Part shown: in pieces, positions 34,281 to 46,059 of the stretch
Position numbering within the stretch: position 1 is the first letter of the stretch
How the letters are laid out: each line of letters begins with the position of its first letter
Origin: Xanthostigma xanthostigma
Lineage: Eukaryota > Arthropoda > Insecta > Raphidioptera > Raphidiidae
Direction: 5' to 3'
Assembly: GCA_963575645.1 (NCBI GenBank)
Contig: OY754465.1
Coordinates: forward strand, 45,782,401-45,846,400
Length of the DNA stretch: 64,000 nucleotides
The notes under the pieces: model-generated
Seen by the model: the letters and a program-made list of their open reading frames with translations, nothing else
The model's database searches: none
What the model was told of the DNA's origin: nothing
Made by a program: the position numbers and the translations under genes

Positions 34281-35557
34281 CTAGCGGCCTGTCCCGGTTT
34301 CATCCGGGTGCAAAATTGTTCTGGAAATATTATATTGACCTTCCCATTTCACACAGCAGAACTATCAAAGTACATTGTTTTGATGTATCTGTAAAGATTT
34401 GGCCAGCGTTAGCCGTGTAAGCGTACGAAACAGTTTTTTTGACGTGATAACGTCTTATAAATTGATGAATCACCAATCTTATAAATTGATAAAACACCGG
34501 CTGCATGCACGAAAAAGTGTAACGTTCCTAACGTTCGTAACGCGTAACGCGTAACGTTCCGCCTGACCCTGTGCGTGCTTTTCTCGAAAACGGCCCTAAC
34601 GATTTGGATGAAATTTACTGAAAAGGGATTTTGGGGGGCAAAAAATCGTTTTAGCTAGGTCTCATCTCTCGAAAAAATCGTTTTCTTACAAATTTTATCA
34701 TTATAAAAATCAATTTTTTGACGTATGAAAATACTTAAATATTGTAAGTAGGTTTTGGAATTTTATATTATAAACAGTGAAACAATTGTTTTATAAATAT
34801 TATGACAGCTAATCTTTGAGACTTAAAATAAATACAAAGAAAGTTAAAGAAAAACAATTATATTATATGGTGAGTAATTTAATAAATAAAATTAACCTAA
34901 ATTTGAAGCGAAAGATGCAATATCATAGATTCGAATTATTATAATTATTATATGTAGAATTTAGGTTATGTATTACGGAATACGTTATCACGTAAAACTA
35001 TCGTCCGTAAACCGACTTTACAGACAACGAATTTTTTTTTACAAAACACCGTCATAGTGCAGCCATTTTGTACAAAATATTTACAAATTATACACAGAAA
35101 CCTTTCTCGTTTATCGCTCTTTCTATTGGTGAAAACCGTATGAAAATACGTTCGGTAGTTAGTTTATCGCCTTTAGACAGACAGACAGACGCGACGGAGG
35201 GACTTTATTTAATAAATAAAATTGTCGACTAATTTTTCTCAGACCAATATATTGACAAAAAATAAAAAATAACAAATCAATACAACACAAAATGACGTTT
35301 CGATCCGGCTTTGGATCTTCTTCAGAAAAATCTAAAAATATAAAAATAATTTAATACTAATTAATTTTTATATTTTTAGATTTTTCTGAAGAAGATCCAA
35401 AGCCGGATCGAAACGTCATTTTGTGTTGTATTGATTTGTTATTTTTTATTTTTTGTCAATATATTGGTCTGAGAAAAATTGGTCGACAATTTTATTTATT
35501 TGAAGAGTTCTATTCAGACGTTAATCAAAGATTTTAACTTTATTTAATATATATAGA
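34281..35557 (-). mobile_element. Helitron-like element, interrupted by a Penelope-like copy
   Basis: On the - strand it begins TCTATATATATTAAATAAAG TC and ends in a hairpin (CACCCGGATGAAACCGGG) then CTAG. Its 5' end is split at 35215-35536 by a Penelope-like insertion with a 13-bp target duplication. No RepHel remnant seen; the internal word TAACGCGTAACG at 34537 is locally repeated. Confidence 0.5.
35215..35536. mobile_element. Penelope-like palindromic terminal repeat
   Basis: Flanked by ACTTTATTTAATA at 35202-35214 and 35537-35549, a perfect 13-bp target duplication. The arms mirror each other around 35363. Each arm carries CTGAAGAAGATCC, loop AAAGCC, GGATCGAAACGTCAT, a hammerhead-like core. 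The right end has the extra tail TTTGAAGAGTTCTATTCAGA then CGTTAATC. Non-coding; assignment rests on the 58939 copy, which also holds an endonuclease remnant. Confidence 0.8.
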
Positions 35558-35839
35558 TTCCCACAACTTGCTTTCTATTGGGATTGGGAACTTTAAAATG
35601 GCATATCCCCCGCCGCCTCCTCCGACATGCGGTCACAAATTACCTATACCAAAATGTCGGGGGAGTTTTTGTAGGTAACATTTTTCGATTCGAGACACAC
35701 CAGATTCAAGGCGTTTTTTCCCAATCCACTCCACTTATGGGTGGAGTTCAGTGAAAAACACTCGGTATATTGAAAATAAGAATTTCACTGTTTTACATTT
35801 CGTACCCAAAACGATGTGTAAATTCCGGGATTATGTTAC

Positions 35840-36298
35840 ATGCAATATCGCAATATTGGATATTCGTTCAAAAGCTTACGCTATTTAAGCATTTTAAGTG
35901 TACAACTTTCAAACGACGCGACAGTCACATCTAATATTCGACGCTATTATTGGCTATGTGTCCCAGAATTGATTTTAACGTTTTGTTTTACGTGTTACAG
36001 CGTGAATATATGCATTCAAAAGCCTCTGGTTATACGATTTGTTCAGTATTTATTTCAAGAGTTTAGGTTTCTAACAGTGTTATTGAAGGGTTTGGGAAAA
36101 AAAAATTTTAAAAGTGAACCTTCTTCGAAAGGTGTCACTAAGAAGCGTAAAATAAGGTTTGATATCGGCGCCTATTTCATTACTATTTCGTTTTATGTAA
36201 GTATATTAAATTGGTGCCAATCTCAAATTTTTGTTATTTGGAACCTTGATTTGTGTTTATATTTTAGTCATATGGTCATACAGTATGTAAACACGTAA
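35840..36298 (+). CDS. unrecognised 152-codon open frame, hydrophobic segments
   Basis: Starts MQYRNIGYSFKSLRYLSILS. A hydrophobic segment lies near residues 38-57, another near 113-128 and a third near 130-150, with a basic stretch KGVTKKRKIRF between. The frame ends 18 bases inside the mariner-like element, so its C-terminus is replaced. The hydrophobic spacing and the phrase VIRFVQYLFQEFRFLTVLL loosely recall insect chemoreceptor fragments, but I cannot support that. It could be a chance frame in AT-rich DNA. Confidence 0.2.
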   Translation: MQYRNIGYSFKSLRYLSILSVQLSNDATVTSNIRRYYWLCVPELILTFCFTCYSVNICIQKPLVIRFVQYLFQEFRFLTVLLKGLGKKNFKSEPSSKGVTKKRKIRFDIGAYFITISFYVSILNWCQSQIFVIWNLDLCLYFSHMVIQYVNT

Positions 36299-37358
36299 GG
36301 TGCACATAGGGAAATTAATATTGGGAAAAAATGACTGGATCAGAGTGAGCCTTGAAATCTTGTTTATCAATAGGTTATATGCATGAGACTCAAAATTGGT
36401 TTAAATTTTTATTTCGAAATATATTTTAGTTCCTGATTCTATCGTAATGGATATTTTATTAATCTAATCACTGAAAAAAAATACAAATAATAAAAAAGAA
36501 ATGTAAAAAATATTTTACTAACTATTTTCGAATTTTCAAAACGCAGCGTGACGTCAGAGTATATATCAATAACAGTTTCCATGACGACTGTGTCGTCTCA
36601 CGGTAAGACTATGTCAGTATTTAGAGAAAACAACAAATAAACTTCATTTAGAACATTAACAATTTGACATCAAGGTTGACATGCATCATATATCATGACG
36701 TCACATAAGCCCGCCAACATGGCCGATCTTTTAAACTGTCTAATTTTGAATGTGAAATTTAATATTTTTTTTCTTATGATAATATTACATTTTTAAATGA
36801 TTATCAATTTTTTCCGCATTAAGGTTGACTAAATAATCTATTAAAAATATAAAAAAAATACATGCATATGACCTATTTGACAGATAATATTCTTTTGCAA
36901 AATGAATTTGTATACTACCGAAGAAAATATTGAAATGATTACAACATAATCGGACTTTTTTTATTAATGGGACATTAAATTCCCAAAAATACTTAAATAT
37001 GGTGCGAAATCAAATATCTCTGCCTATTCGTGTTGAACCTAAAGACATTGGATCAATGATTTACCAACGCGCATACGTCGTACCAGTCAGACAATTTTTG
37101 AATGAAATGTTTCCAAACAGATGGAGTTGTTAATTTGTTTTATTTTTGTACAAAAAAATTAAAATAATGATTTATAAGAGCTTTTTATTATTAAAAAAGT
37201 CAAGTAATATAAAAATAAATCAAAATAAAATAGAAATCCTCAAGATTACCACGATAATTCAATAGAAATAACAATTAACGCAGTCATGGCTAACTCTGAT
37301 CCAAGTATTTTTTCCCAATGCTAATTTCCCTATGTGTGCCTTACGCGTTTACATACTG
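36281..37358. mobile_element. mariner-like element with transposase remnant
   Basis: Inverted ends start CAGTATGTAAACRCGTAAGG and continue through CACATAGGGAAATTA to about 50 bp. TA flanks both ends (36279-36280 and 37359-37360). Near 37083-37129 a + strand frame reads VVPVRQFLNEMFPNRW, a phrase typical of insect mariner-related transposases before the PDLxPxDFFLWG motif, which is absent. 1078 bp, non-autonomous. Confidence 0.75.
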
Positions 37359-37359
37359 T

Positions 37360-38434
37360 ATATTATTTTACGTTTTCTTCAGTATTTCTACACGATTTAT
37401 TTAACCTGTCATTCTGTCTGTCTGTGCCAAAATTTGGAATCATTTTTTTTGACTGAAATAGTGCTGAAACTATTTCGAACAGCCATTTTGTCGTTGTTAT
37501 GATTTGTCGTGAGAAACCCATGTAGGTACAATAAAAGTCACGCACGAGTAAAATTATCCGGTGTTGGTTACTTTTAGTGATACATCGAATGTGGGTTTTG
37601 TCGAATGTCGACTTTGGCCGAATGTTCGGTTCAAAAACCTGTCGTAGTCGACATTTGGTCGATAACTTCGGTAAAAATTCAAGCTTTTATTTAGTTTCAC
37701 CTGACCCGGTGTCTGTCTGAAATCAAATCTTGCAAGTTAAATTTGACTAACTTCCCGGTTTCTGATTGAGCTGAAATTTTGCATACGATGTATGTCATGA
37801 TGCGCGCAGGGCAATAATATCAAACTTTCGGCCCTTGTGGTGTAATATAATATTATTCAACACGCGTGAGTAATATATAATTTCGGGGCCCTGCTAAATT
37901 CAGGAAAAATAATAAATTACTTCATGTTGACGCGTAGAGTGCTAATAATGAGCCGTACTGTACGATAATGAATTTTCTGGACCAATAGGAACGCAGTAGC
38001 GAGCGGAAGCCGTACAATAATGAATAATAACTGCATAGTTTCTGGACCAATAGGAACGCGGTAGCGATTTGTATATATGAAAACAGCATCGCAATTCAGC
38101 GAAAGTCAGGGCCATCTTGTGTGCATCGAGGGCGGTGGGTACGTTAATCAATGAAGTGATTTATTATTTTTCCCTCTTTTATCAGGGCCCCGATTACATA
38201 TTACTCGTGCTAGTTGAATAAAATATTATGTGCGACCATTGATCGAAGGAGAATATTCCACTCGCGTGTGACCGCACTCGCTAAGCTCGTGCGGCAAATT
38301 TCATGCTCATGGAATCTTCTGCTTCTGTCACTAGTCGCACAATATACTATTTTTCTAAAAATAAATAACCTTTAATTAGTAACGTAAGTTAACACAGCCA
38401 ATAATACTCTGCAAATATTTAAAATCATTTTAAC
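37360..38434. other. no gene recognised; short local duplication
   Basis: Contains a diverged direct duplication of about 65 bp: CTGGACCAATAGGAACGC at 37978 and 38043, each preceded by CGTAC(G/A)ATAATGAAT. Two CCAAT boxes result. No downstream gene is evident. Confidence 0.4.
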
Positions 38435-38923
38435 CAGTGGTGTTGTGCTAATTTTTTTTTTACCGGAACGTTCTTAAATTTGACGACGGGGGGGTGAAAA
38501 GAGGTAAAAAGCTGTAACTGAAATACATTAACATTATTTTTTGCTTTGTTTGGAAGTTTTCTATTTGTTGGCACATTGTTACAAATTTTTTCAATTGTTA
38601 TGTCGATTTGAGAAAAAAACAAACAAATTACATTAATAAAATCCTAAAGTAAGATTATCATTATTTTTTTCATTGTTTAAAATTTTTCTATTTGTTGGCA
38701 CATTGTTACAAATTTTTTCAATTGTTATGTCGATTTGAGAAAAAAAAAACAAATTACGTTAATAAAATCCTAAAGTAAGATTTACATTATTTTTTTCATT
38801 GTTTGGAACTCTCGTTATCAGAAATCATCTTCAGAAATCATCTTTAGTTCCGGAACGCGTTCCTGTCCAAAAAGGAAGTACCGGAACGACGTTCCGGACC
38901 GTTCCGGCTCGACATTACCACTG
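38435..38923. mobile_element. hAT-type element with internal duplication
   Basis: Ends CAGTGGTGTTG and ATTACCACTG (inverted CAGTGGTAAT). Exact 8-bp target duplication ATTTTAAC at 38427-38434 and 38924-38931. Subterminal CCGGAACG words recur at both ends. Two direct copies of a ~125-bp stretch with TTTGTTGGCACATTGTTACA lie inside (38568 and 38691). No transposase. Confidence 0.85.
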
Positions 38924-38931
38924 ATTTTAAC

Positions 38932-39453
38932 ACTTTGCTTGTATAAATCTTAGTGATGAAAGAAATCTGTTCATCCTTTGCAGTGACATCCGAGAAGCAT
39001 ATCACAGCATACCGCTTATACTGTAGTATACGGTGTGCGTTGCACACGTCACTCTTGTAGTAGACGCAGAGCAGCATGTGAAGGAGAAAGAGTAGGTGTA
39101 TAGAAAGAGGGCCCGGAGTACCGGAAGCGTCCGGCGGCTGTACCGGAGCATTGGCGTGGCGGCAGTAGGCGACCGGGCGCGACAACGGACGAGACGATCG
39201 CCTCTGGGCTCTTCTACCGATGTGCAATGTCGTGTTCACAATTCCATTATGTTGAAGCTACAACAAAAGCGCCGCATATTTCATCCCTAATAGACGTTAC
39301 TCTGAGGTTTAATATCGCTAGAAACACAAACATACAAATAAAACATATACAACAGTCGGGCATATATGAACTCTGCCTCTCCCCTATACCTTACCTAAAA
39401 AGTCATACTAGGTATATGAGTCAAAAATTAGCTTAGTTCTGGCACATTTTTGA
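38932..39453. other. sequence 5' of the gypsy polyprotein frame
   Basis: Short open frames on both strands (39096-39290, 39227-39436, 38844-39239) cover this stretch. None shows a gag zinc knuckle or a retroviral-type protease D(T/S)G motif, so the expected gag-protease part of the element is absent or unrecognisable. Confidence 0.4.
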
Positions 39454-42324
39454 AACAAAAGAGACAAAGGACCCTACACCAAATACAAGGGAAAATCGCT
39501 TTTGGTGAAATTCTTTGATGATCATTGTACTATGTACTATGTTTCTGAAATAAATTACAATTTTGATATAAATTTAAATTTGAAAAAATTACTTAATGAT
39601 TACAGTCAAATATTTTCCGAAGGTGTAGGAACTTACACAAAGGGTAAAATAGATTTAAAGATTAAGCCAGATTCTAATCCGAAATTTTTGAAACCGCGAC
39701 CACTCGCTTTCGCGATGAAGCCGAAGGTTGAAAAAGAACTTGAACGCCTTGTTAATTTAGGTGTTTTGATACCTACAGAAAATTCTGAATGGGCCACTCC
39801 CATAGTGCCAATATTGAAATCCAATGGACAAGTTAGGATATGTGGGGATTTTAAGTGCACGCTTAATCCCGCTCTTGAACAGGTGCACTATCCTTTGCCC
39901 AGGATAGAGTACCTGTTCTCAAAATTAAGTAATGGGGACAAATTTACAAAAATCGATTTAAAAGATGCTTATCAGCAAGTCCTTTTAACGGAGGAAGCGA
40001 GTAGGTTGACCGTAATTTCCACCCATAAAGGGTTGTTTAGATACACTCGATTGCCGTTTGGAGTTTCAGCAGCTCCTGCGTTATTTCAGAGAATGATGGA
40101 GCAAATTCTAATTGATATTCCGGGAGTAGCGTGTTTTCTTGACGATATCATCATAACTGCCTCGGATGATGAAACTCATTTTGATCGACTTCGTTTAGTA
40201 TTGCAGAAATTAACTGAATCAGGATTACATATTAAACGCGAAAAGTGTGTATTTTTTCAAAATTCTGTATCTTATCTAGGTCATGTTATTGATAAAACGG
40301 GTCTACACACTTCAAATGAACAAGTTCGTGCTATAGAAAAAGTTAACAAACCTAAATGTGTGAAAGAATTGAAATCATTTTTGGGCATGATAAATTTTTA
40401 TTATAAATTTTTGCCCAATTCGGCTACGATCTTAAGTCCGCTTTATAATCTTTTAAAAAAAGATATAAAATGGTCATGGGACAAAAAGTGTGATGACGCA
40501 TTCAATAAAATAAAAAAAGTTTTAGCTTCAAGTGAGATTCTTGTGCACTTTAATCCAGATCTACCAGTTAAATTAACGGTTGATGCCTCAAGTGTTGGTA
40601 TTAGTGCAATTCTTTCTCACATTATAAATAAAGAGGAAAAGCCAATAGCATTTGCCTCTAGAGTGTTATCTAGCGCAGAGAAAAATTATTCTCAAATTGA
40701 GAGGGAGGCTCTAGCCATAATTTATGGTATAACAAAATTTTACCAGTATCTGTTTGGTATCCAATTTATTTTAGCGACTGATCACAAACCCTTGCTTGCG
40801 ATTTTTGGTCCCAAAAAGGGCATTCCATTAATGTCTGCTAGTCGCCTACAAAGGTGGGCGAGTTTTTTAACACAGTTTATATATACTATTCAATATGTTA
40901 ACTCAGATAAAAACCAAGCCGATTGGCTCTCGCGAGCTACAAATAATTTGGAGAAAATTGAAAATATTGATGATGATAATTGTTATATTAATTATTTATA
41001 TGAAAATAATGTAGGGGTAGATGTAATTAAAATAAAAAATGCAACAAAAAATGACGCGATATTATGTCAAGTGATAAAGTTTGTTTTACAAGGGTGGCCG
41101 AATGGCAAAGTAGCTTCTGAGTTTCAACCATTTTATGTTCGCAAAAATGAATTGTCAGTTTTACAGGGCTGTTTACTCTGGGGTTACAGAATTATTATAC
41201 CGCTCAAATTAAGAACTGAACTTTTACAAGAGCTTCATTCATGTCATATGGGAATTGTTAAGTCAAAAACATTAGCTAGAAGTTATTTTTGGTGGCCTAA
41301 TTTAGATGTTCAAATTGAAAATTTTGTGAATAATTGTCAAGCTTGTAGTTATTATAGAGATAATCCAGCAAAAACAGAGCTTAATCCATGGTCATGGCCG
41401 CTAGAGCCGTGGTCTAGATTACATATCGATTTCTTCGGTCCATTTTATAATAAGCATTTTTTGGTTTTAGTAGACGCTACTACAAAATGGTTGGAATGTA
41501 CGGAAGTTCCAAATATGTCTAGTGAAAATACTATTGAGTGCTTACGTGAAATTTTTTCCAGATTCGGACTACCTAAAGTTCTATGTAGCGATAATCAAAC
41601 TACGTTTGTGTCGAGTGGATTTCAAAATTTCTTAAAACGAAATGGAATTTCACATATGACTGGACCGCCTTTTCATGCACAGTCTAACGGGCTAGCTGAA
41701 AACGCAGTAAAAACAATTAAACGAGCAATTTCAAAAGCAAAACACGAAAACAAAGATATTTCAATTAGAACAATTATCAATCGGTTTCTGTTTGATTATC
41801 GCAACACAGCACATATGACGACAAATGAATCACCTGCAAAAATGTTGTTAAATAGAAATTTAAGATGTCGATTTGATTTGTTAATTCCGTCTATTAAAGG
41901 TAAAGTGCTAAATGAGCAAGATAAACAAAAAAAATATTTTAGAGGTGTGAATAGACCGGTACTAAACATAAACGATGCGGTCTTAGTCAAAGATTATCGA
42001 GGACGAAAACCTTCTTGGATTCAAGCAATAATCATTGAAAAGGTTGGCAGAACAATTTTTATTTGTAAAACTATTGACGGTTTGAAATGGAAACGGCACG
42101 CTAATCAGATAATTAAAAGGAATTTGCCTAATGATGATAATATTCATTCGGGTTTCATACCACGATCATCTTTGACTTCGACAACAAATAATGATGATTT
42201 TAATAATGAAACGTTAATTAATGAAACAAATGATAATATTGATGAACCTATAACAATTGACGAAGGCAGAATTCTAAGACGACGCAGTACTTTGCGTCCA
42301 CCAGAACGATATTCTGCTGAATAA
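39454..42324 (+). mobile_element. Ty3/gypsy retrotransposon pol: reverse transcriptase, RNase H, integrase
   Basis: A single frame, open from 39454 (after TGA 39451) to TAA 42324. Numbering from 39502, the reverse transcriptase has IDLKDAY at 151-157 and FLDD at 212-215. The RNase H has Asp361, the IEREALA box near 399-405, TDHKP with Asp427 and Asp474 in NQADWLSR. The integrase has the zinc finger His579, His582, Cys612, Cys615 and the DDE triad Asp643, Asp697, Glu733. So all catalytic residues are visible and no stop breaks 957 codons. Order RT-RH-IN places it in Ty3/gypsy; the K02A2.6-like group is likely. There is no gag, no protease and no envelope frame, no ATG near the start, and no 5' LTR was found, so it looks 5'-truncated or recombined and not autonomous. 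Low divergence of the frame suggests a fairly recent insertion. Confidence 0.92.
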
Positions 42325-42386
42325 TTTAAGTATAAAGTGTTTGATTTTATTTTGATTAAATTAATTAATTTTGTACGAGGGAAATA

Positions 42387-42570
42387 TGTACTATGTTGGA
42401 ACAGTAAAGCAACTTAGGTTGCATAATGTACCTAATTATTATGTAATAAGATACTTTTAGTTTTATGCTTATATACCGCTGTATAAATGATTTTTGTATC
42501 ATAAACTATGGAGAATTCGAGGAATAAAATATTTAATTTAATTTACAAATAAATTGTTATCACTACATTA
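42387..42570 (+). repeat. candidate 3' LTR of the gypsy element
   Basis: A purine tract GAGGGAAA ends just before TGTACTATGTTGG, a plausible LTR start 62 bp after the stop codon. AATAAA occurs at 42523-42528. The right boundary is a guess because no 5' LTR is present to align with it. Confidence 0.35.
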
Positions 42571-43779
42571 CAATCATGAAAAAATTCCAGCCAATTGGGT
42601 AATTTAGTAAAAAAATTGCGAAAAAACGTGTTTTTTTAACTTTCGGGGCTATTTGCAAGTTAGCAATTGCACTTAGCGACCTCTGTCAGTGCTCATTTTT
42701 TAGGAAATTTCATAAGGAACAACTTATTCAATGCATATGCTATACTAAATATTATAGGAAATAGAGAAAAAAGCACTATTTTTGTCACTAATTGTTAATT
42801 ATAAAATCAAGCACACCAACAATTTGTAAGCAAATTTAGGGGGTTGAACTACACCCTAAAACGAAGCGATTCCAACAATAATCTCGCCCGTGCCCGAAAA
42901 ATACACCCAAAACTCCTCGCCGTCTTGCCTAAAAGTATTAGTTGGATTTGTAAGGTGAAAAGATGCGTGTGGTCTGTCTTATTTTGACGTGAAAACGTTT
43001 ATTCGTTCTTTAAATTACAATGATAGCCGATAGAACTTTTTTGTGTTTCCAAATACATTTAGATTTCAATCGTTAAAAACTACGGGATTAATAATGCATT
43101 AACAATGGTTGAGCCCAAAACGGGTAGAATATGTCTTTACGAGTCCGTCGCGCCGGGTTTGTTTTGCCTGTGACGTGTAGGCGCATGCGCATGATAGCCA
43201 TGAATTAGATTTGTGTAAAGTTTTAATTTATTGTAACGTGGAAACGCGTTTAGCTAGGACGTTGATTCGGGTGTCATTTTAAAGAGCTGTATGATTTTAG
43301 ATCGTCAAGACACCCTGTATTATGTGATTGTAATTGTGTTGTGTTGTCCTCTGTATCTTATACGACTGTGTGTTGTATTCCAGTCCATTGTAAGTTTTTC
43401 ATGTGCGCCGGACTTTGTCGACTGGAATAATAACTGATGAAAAGCTTCTGTATGAAGGCTATGAGGCCTTTTCTCTCGTTTCCCTATTTTTCCCTCTTTC
43501 TCTTTTCACACTCCCGTGTGCATAATGTGTTGTACAGGTGTCCTGACGCGAGCCGCTCTCGTGTTTATTGTTGTATTTTATGGCCTCTTTAGAGAAAACA
43601 GTCCCTAATTTCGGAAACTAGTAAAATCAACCAATTAGTAACATTTATGACGGTTGGTTTCATCTAAGTTACGGACGGAAATAGTTCAACGTACGACACT
43701 AAATTTCAAAACTTTTCAAATATATATTATACTGGGTGCTAAAAAATAATTCTATTTGAAAGGTTAAGAAATCATAAAG

Positions 43780-43784
<5 letters not shown>
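42571..43784. other. no gene recognised
   Basis: No convincing open frame on either strand. Contains a pyrimidine-rich patch at 43470-43510 and CG-containing phrases near 43150. No repeat partner noticed in this window. Confidence 0.4.
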
Positions 43785-43810
<26 letters not shown>

Positions 43811-44408
43811 TTTATTTATTCCTTGGACATATATACATGCATGGAGTAAGTCTATACAAAAACAAACAATACTATGAAAGGTCAGAACTCAAGTTTTCAT
43901 GAATCGAGTAAAACGAATGCTCTGGTAAAAGACTCTTGACGGTCCCTTTAAAACAAGGTAAAATGCTGCAGGCTTTTACAAAGGCCGGTAAATGATTATA
44001 AAGTTTAACAGGCATCACGTTTGGGCCTTTAGCAAAAAGACTGGATCTATGCTTGGGAATGGTCAACTTATCAGGATTCCGAAGAAAATGATAAGTGATA
44101 TCTCCAACTTTAATAAACATGTTGATATTTTTCCTAACATAAATCAAACAAATATAAATATATAGAGAAATAACGGTTAATATTTTATGTGTTTTAAACA
44201 AGGGCCGGCAAGAGTCTCTATAATTTGCAAAGGATAGCAATCTTATGATCCTTTTTTGCAATAATAATATTTCATTAATATGGGTGGAGTTTCCCCAGCA
44301 TATTATACCATGTTTAAAATAGACTGGACGCAGCCAAAATAATGTTTTTAAAATATCCGTATTTACTGTTCTCCTGAGGTGCCGAATGACGTAACAACAA
44401 GAGGCCAA
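43785..44408 (-). mobile_element. 5'-truncated LINE, C-terminal end of the reverse-transcriptase ORF
   Basis: The - strand frame 44408-43872 (178 codons) contains YFKHGIICWGNST near residues 31-43, LLLQKRIIRLLSFAN near 49-63, SCRPLFKTHKILTV and SLYIYICLIYVRKN. This is the conserved region after the RT domain in Jockey/CR1/RTE-type non-LTR elements. A short 3' UTR follows and ends in an (ATT)n run at 43785-43812, a typical LINE tail. Upstream endonuclease and RT core are missing, so this is a dead 5'-truncated copy. Confidence 0.8.
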
Positions 44409-44513
44409 CTTATTGCTAATAACACATATTATAAGTATGCCAAGTCAGTTTAGGATCAAGATTAATTCGGGCATTATTGTAATAGTCGTAGCACGCACAA
44501 TTCAAAAGTCTAC

Positions 44514-45455
44514 GGCCCCGGACACACGAGCCGAAAAAACACCGCGGTGTGTCGGCCCGACCGCGATTAAAATTTTAATTGGATACACAAGCGGTTTTTT
44601 CACAGCGGCAGATCGGTGACAAATTTAGGAGTAAAACGCCCAACCCCTCTACACGAGCCGACAAACCGCCACGCCACGCCAGCCTGCTGTTCAATGTCAC
44701 CATGGATGACTAGTGAACAAGTGAGTACTGACTAGTGATGTGCCGTTCGTTTTTGGCGGATCTTTTACGGATCTTTTTCCTTATTAATTTTCAATTCATA
44801 GATGAAATTTTATATATATAGGTGATTAGGTAATAATGAAAACCTGTTAAATTCCATTTTATTTTTTAAAATCGTATTTGGCACCTTTATATTGCAAACA
44901 TTTATCGTAGTGAGTACCATACTAATAGTACATAACTAAAAGGTACTAAATCAACTATCTTTATACTATACTATGAGATATTGCACATCGATCTTTGGAA
45001 AGAGACAATCTGTTATGAGAGTTAACTCTTAAAGAGGCCAATAACTTTTTCCCATAACAGATAGTCTCTTTCCAAAGGTCGAAGTGCAATATTTACCGCC
45101 GCGTACTCTAAGAAAGTTAAGATCCGTATCCGTATCCGCGGATCTTGAAATCAAAAATCCGTATTCAGATCCGTATCCGCGGATATACATTTTTAACGAT
45201 CCGGCACATCATTAGTACTGACTCATGCAACTACGGCCGCAACTGTTAACCGCTGACGGCAGCCAAGTGTACCCCGGCTGATGCCGATTTTCTGCCTCCT
45301 TCGGCAGTTAGGCCGTCCGACCGCTTTCTTCCGCGTACTCCCGCGGCGATCAATCTGCCTGTGTATCCACTTCATTTACATCCCTTGGTTTTGGTTCAGA
45401 CGTGGTGTCGTTGCCGGCAGAACGCCGCGGATTATCTGCTCATGTATATCCGGCC
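44514..45455. mobile_element. Harbinger-like GC-richer element, interrupted by a hAT-type element
   Basis: Left end GGCCCCGGACACACGAGC and inverted right end GGCCGGATATACATGAGC match at 13 of 18 positions. TAC flanks both sides (44511-44513 and 45456-45458), a 3-bp duplication. The interior outside the hAT insert is rich in CCGCGG words and GC-rich for this window. No transposase. Superfamily is inferred from the GGCC start and 3-bp duplication only. Confidence 0.5.
44733..45214. mobile_element. hAT-type element (copy 2), without the foldback
   Basis: Same family as 16181-18441: starts TAGTGATGTGCCG, ends CCGGCACATCATTA, with shared internal words TTATTAATTTTCAATTCATA and GGTACTAA. Exact 8-bp target duplication GTACTGAC at 44725-44732 and 45215-45222. 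At the foldback position it reads TTTTATATATATAGG without insertion. Confidence 0.9.
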
Positions 45456-45857
45456 TACCACTGCTAAAATTTTATTAACAACTAACAGCCCGGTTCGACT
45501 TCACTCAGATTTATAGATTAAAGATAGATATATTACGTTGTCGCGGACTTTTTTAGTGAAATGTAGCCGTTTTTACTCGACGTTAGATATAGTCTAAAAC
45601 TCTCCCACATATTTTATTTGGATGTTCGTGGAAATCAAAAAAAGTCTCCGGCTAGGACGTCGCGTGCAGTCAGAAGTCGAATGACGGGTAGATATATGTA
45701 CCGGTAGCATATTTACAGAGGCTAACGTAACTTAACACCAGAGTGTTAAAATCACTAAGCTTTTGCACACAGAGGACTCATCCTAATGGATGTCGACACG
45801 AGTGTTGAAATCACTAACGCGCAAACTCTCAAACATCTTGATACTTATACGTTACGG

Positions 45858-46059
45858 CAGTAGGTAACTATGCAAAAAAGGATTAATTTATTTAAATACG
45901 AACAAACAATAAAACATTGCTGTTAAGTATATCGGAAACAAATTTAATTTATTAATACCAGTAGGTAACTATGCAAAAAAGGATTAATTTATTTAAATAC
46001 GAACAAACAATAAAACATTGCTGTTAAGTATATCGGAAACAAATTTAATTTATTAATAC
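45858..46059. repeat. recent tandem duplication, two identical 101-bp units
   Basis: Units 45858-45958 and 45959-46059 both begin CAGTAGGTAACTATGC or its equivalent and read identically through GGATTAATTTATTTAAATAC and GTTAAGTATATCGG to TTAATACC. Lack of divergence suggests it is young (or an assembly artefact). Confidence 0.85.

Noticed and set aside
38844..39239. 131-codon - strand frame
   Set aside because: It starts 5' of the gypsy frame and ends in the hAT-type element; no recognisable domain.
43872..44408. Host gene of 178 codons
   Set aside because: Motifs are those of a LINE reverse-transcriptase tail and it ends in an (ATT)n run typical of LINEs.
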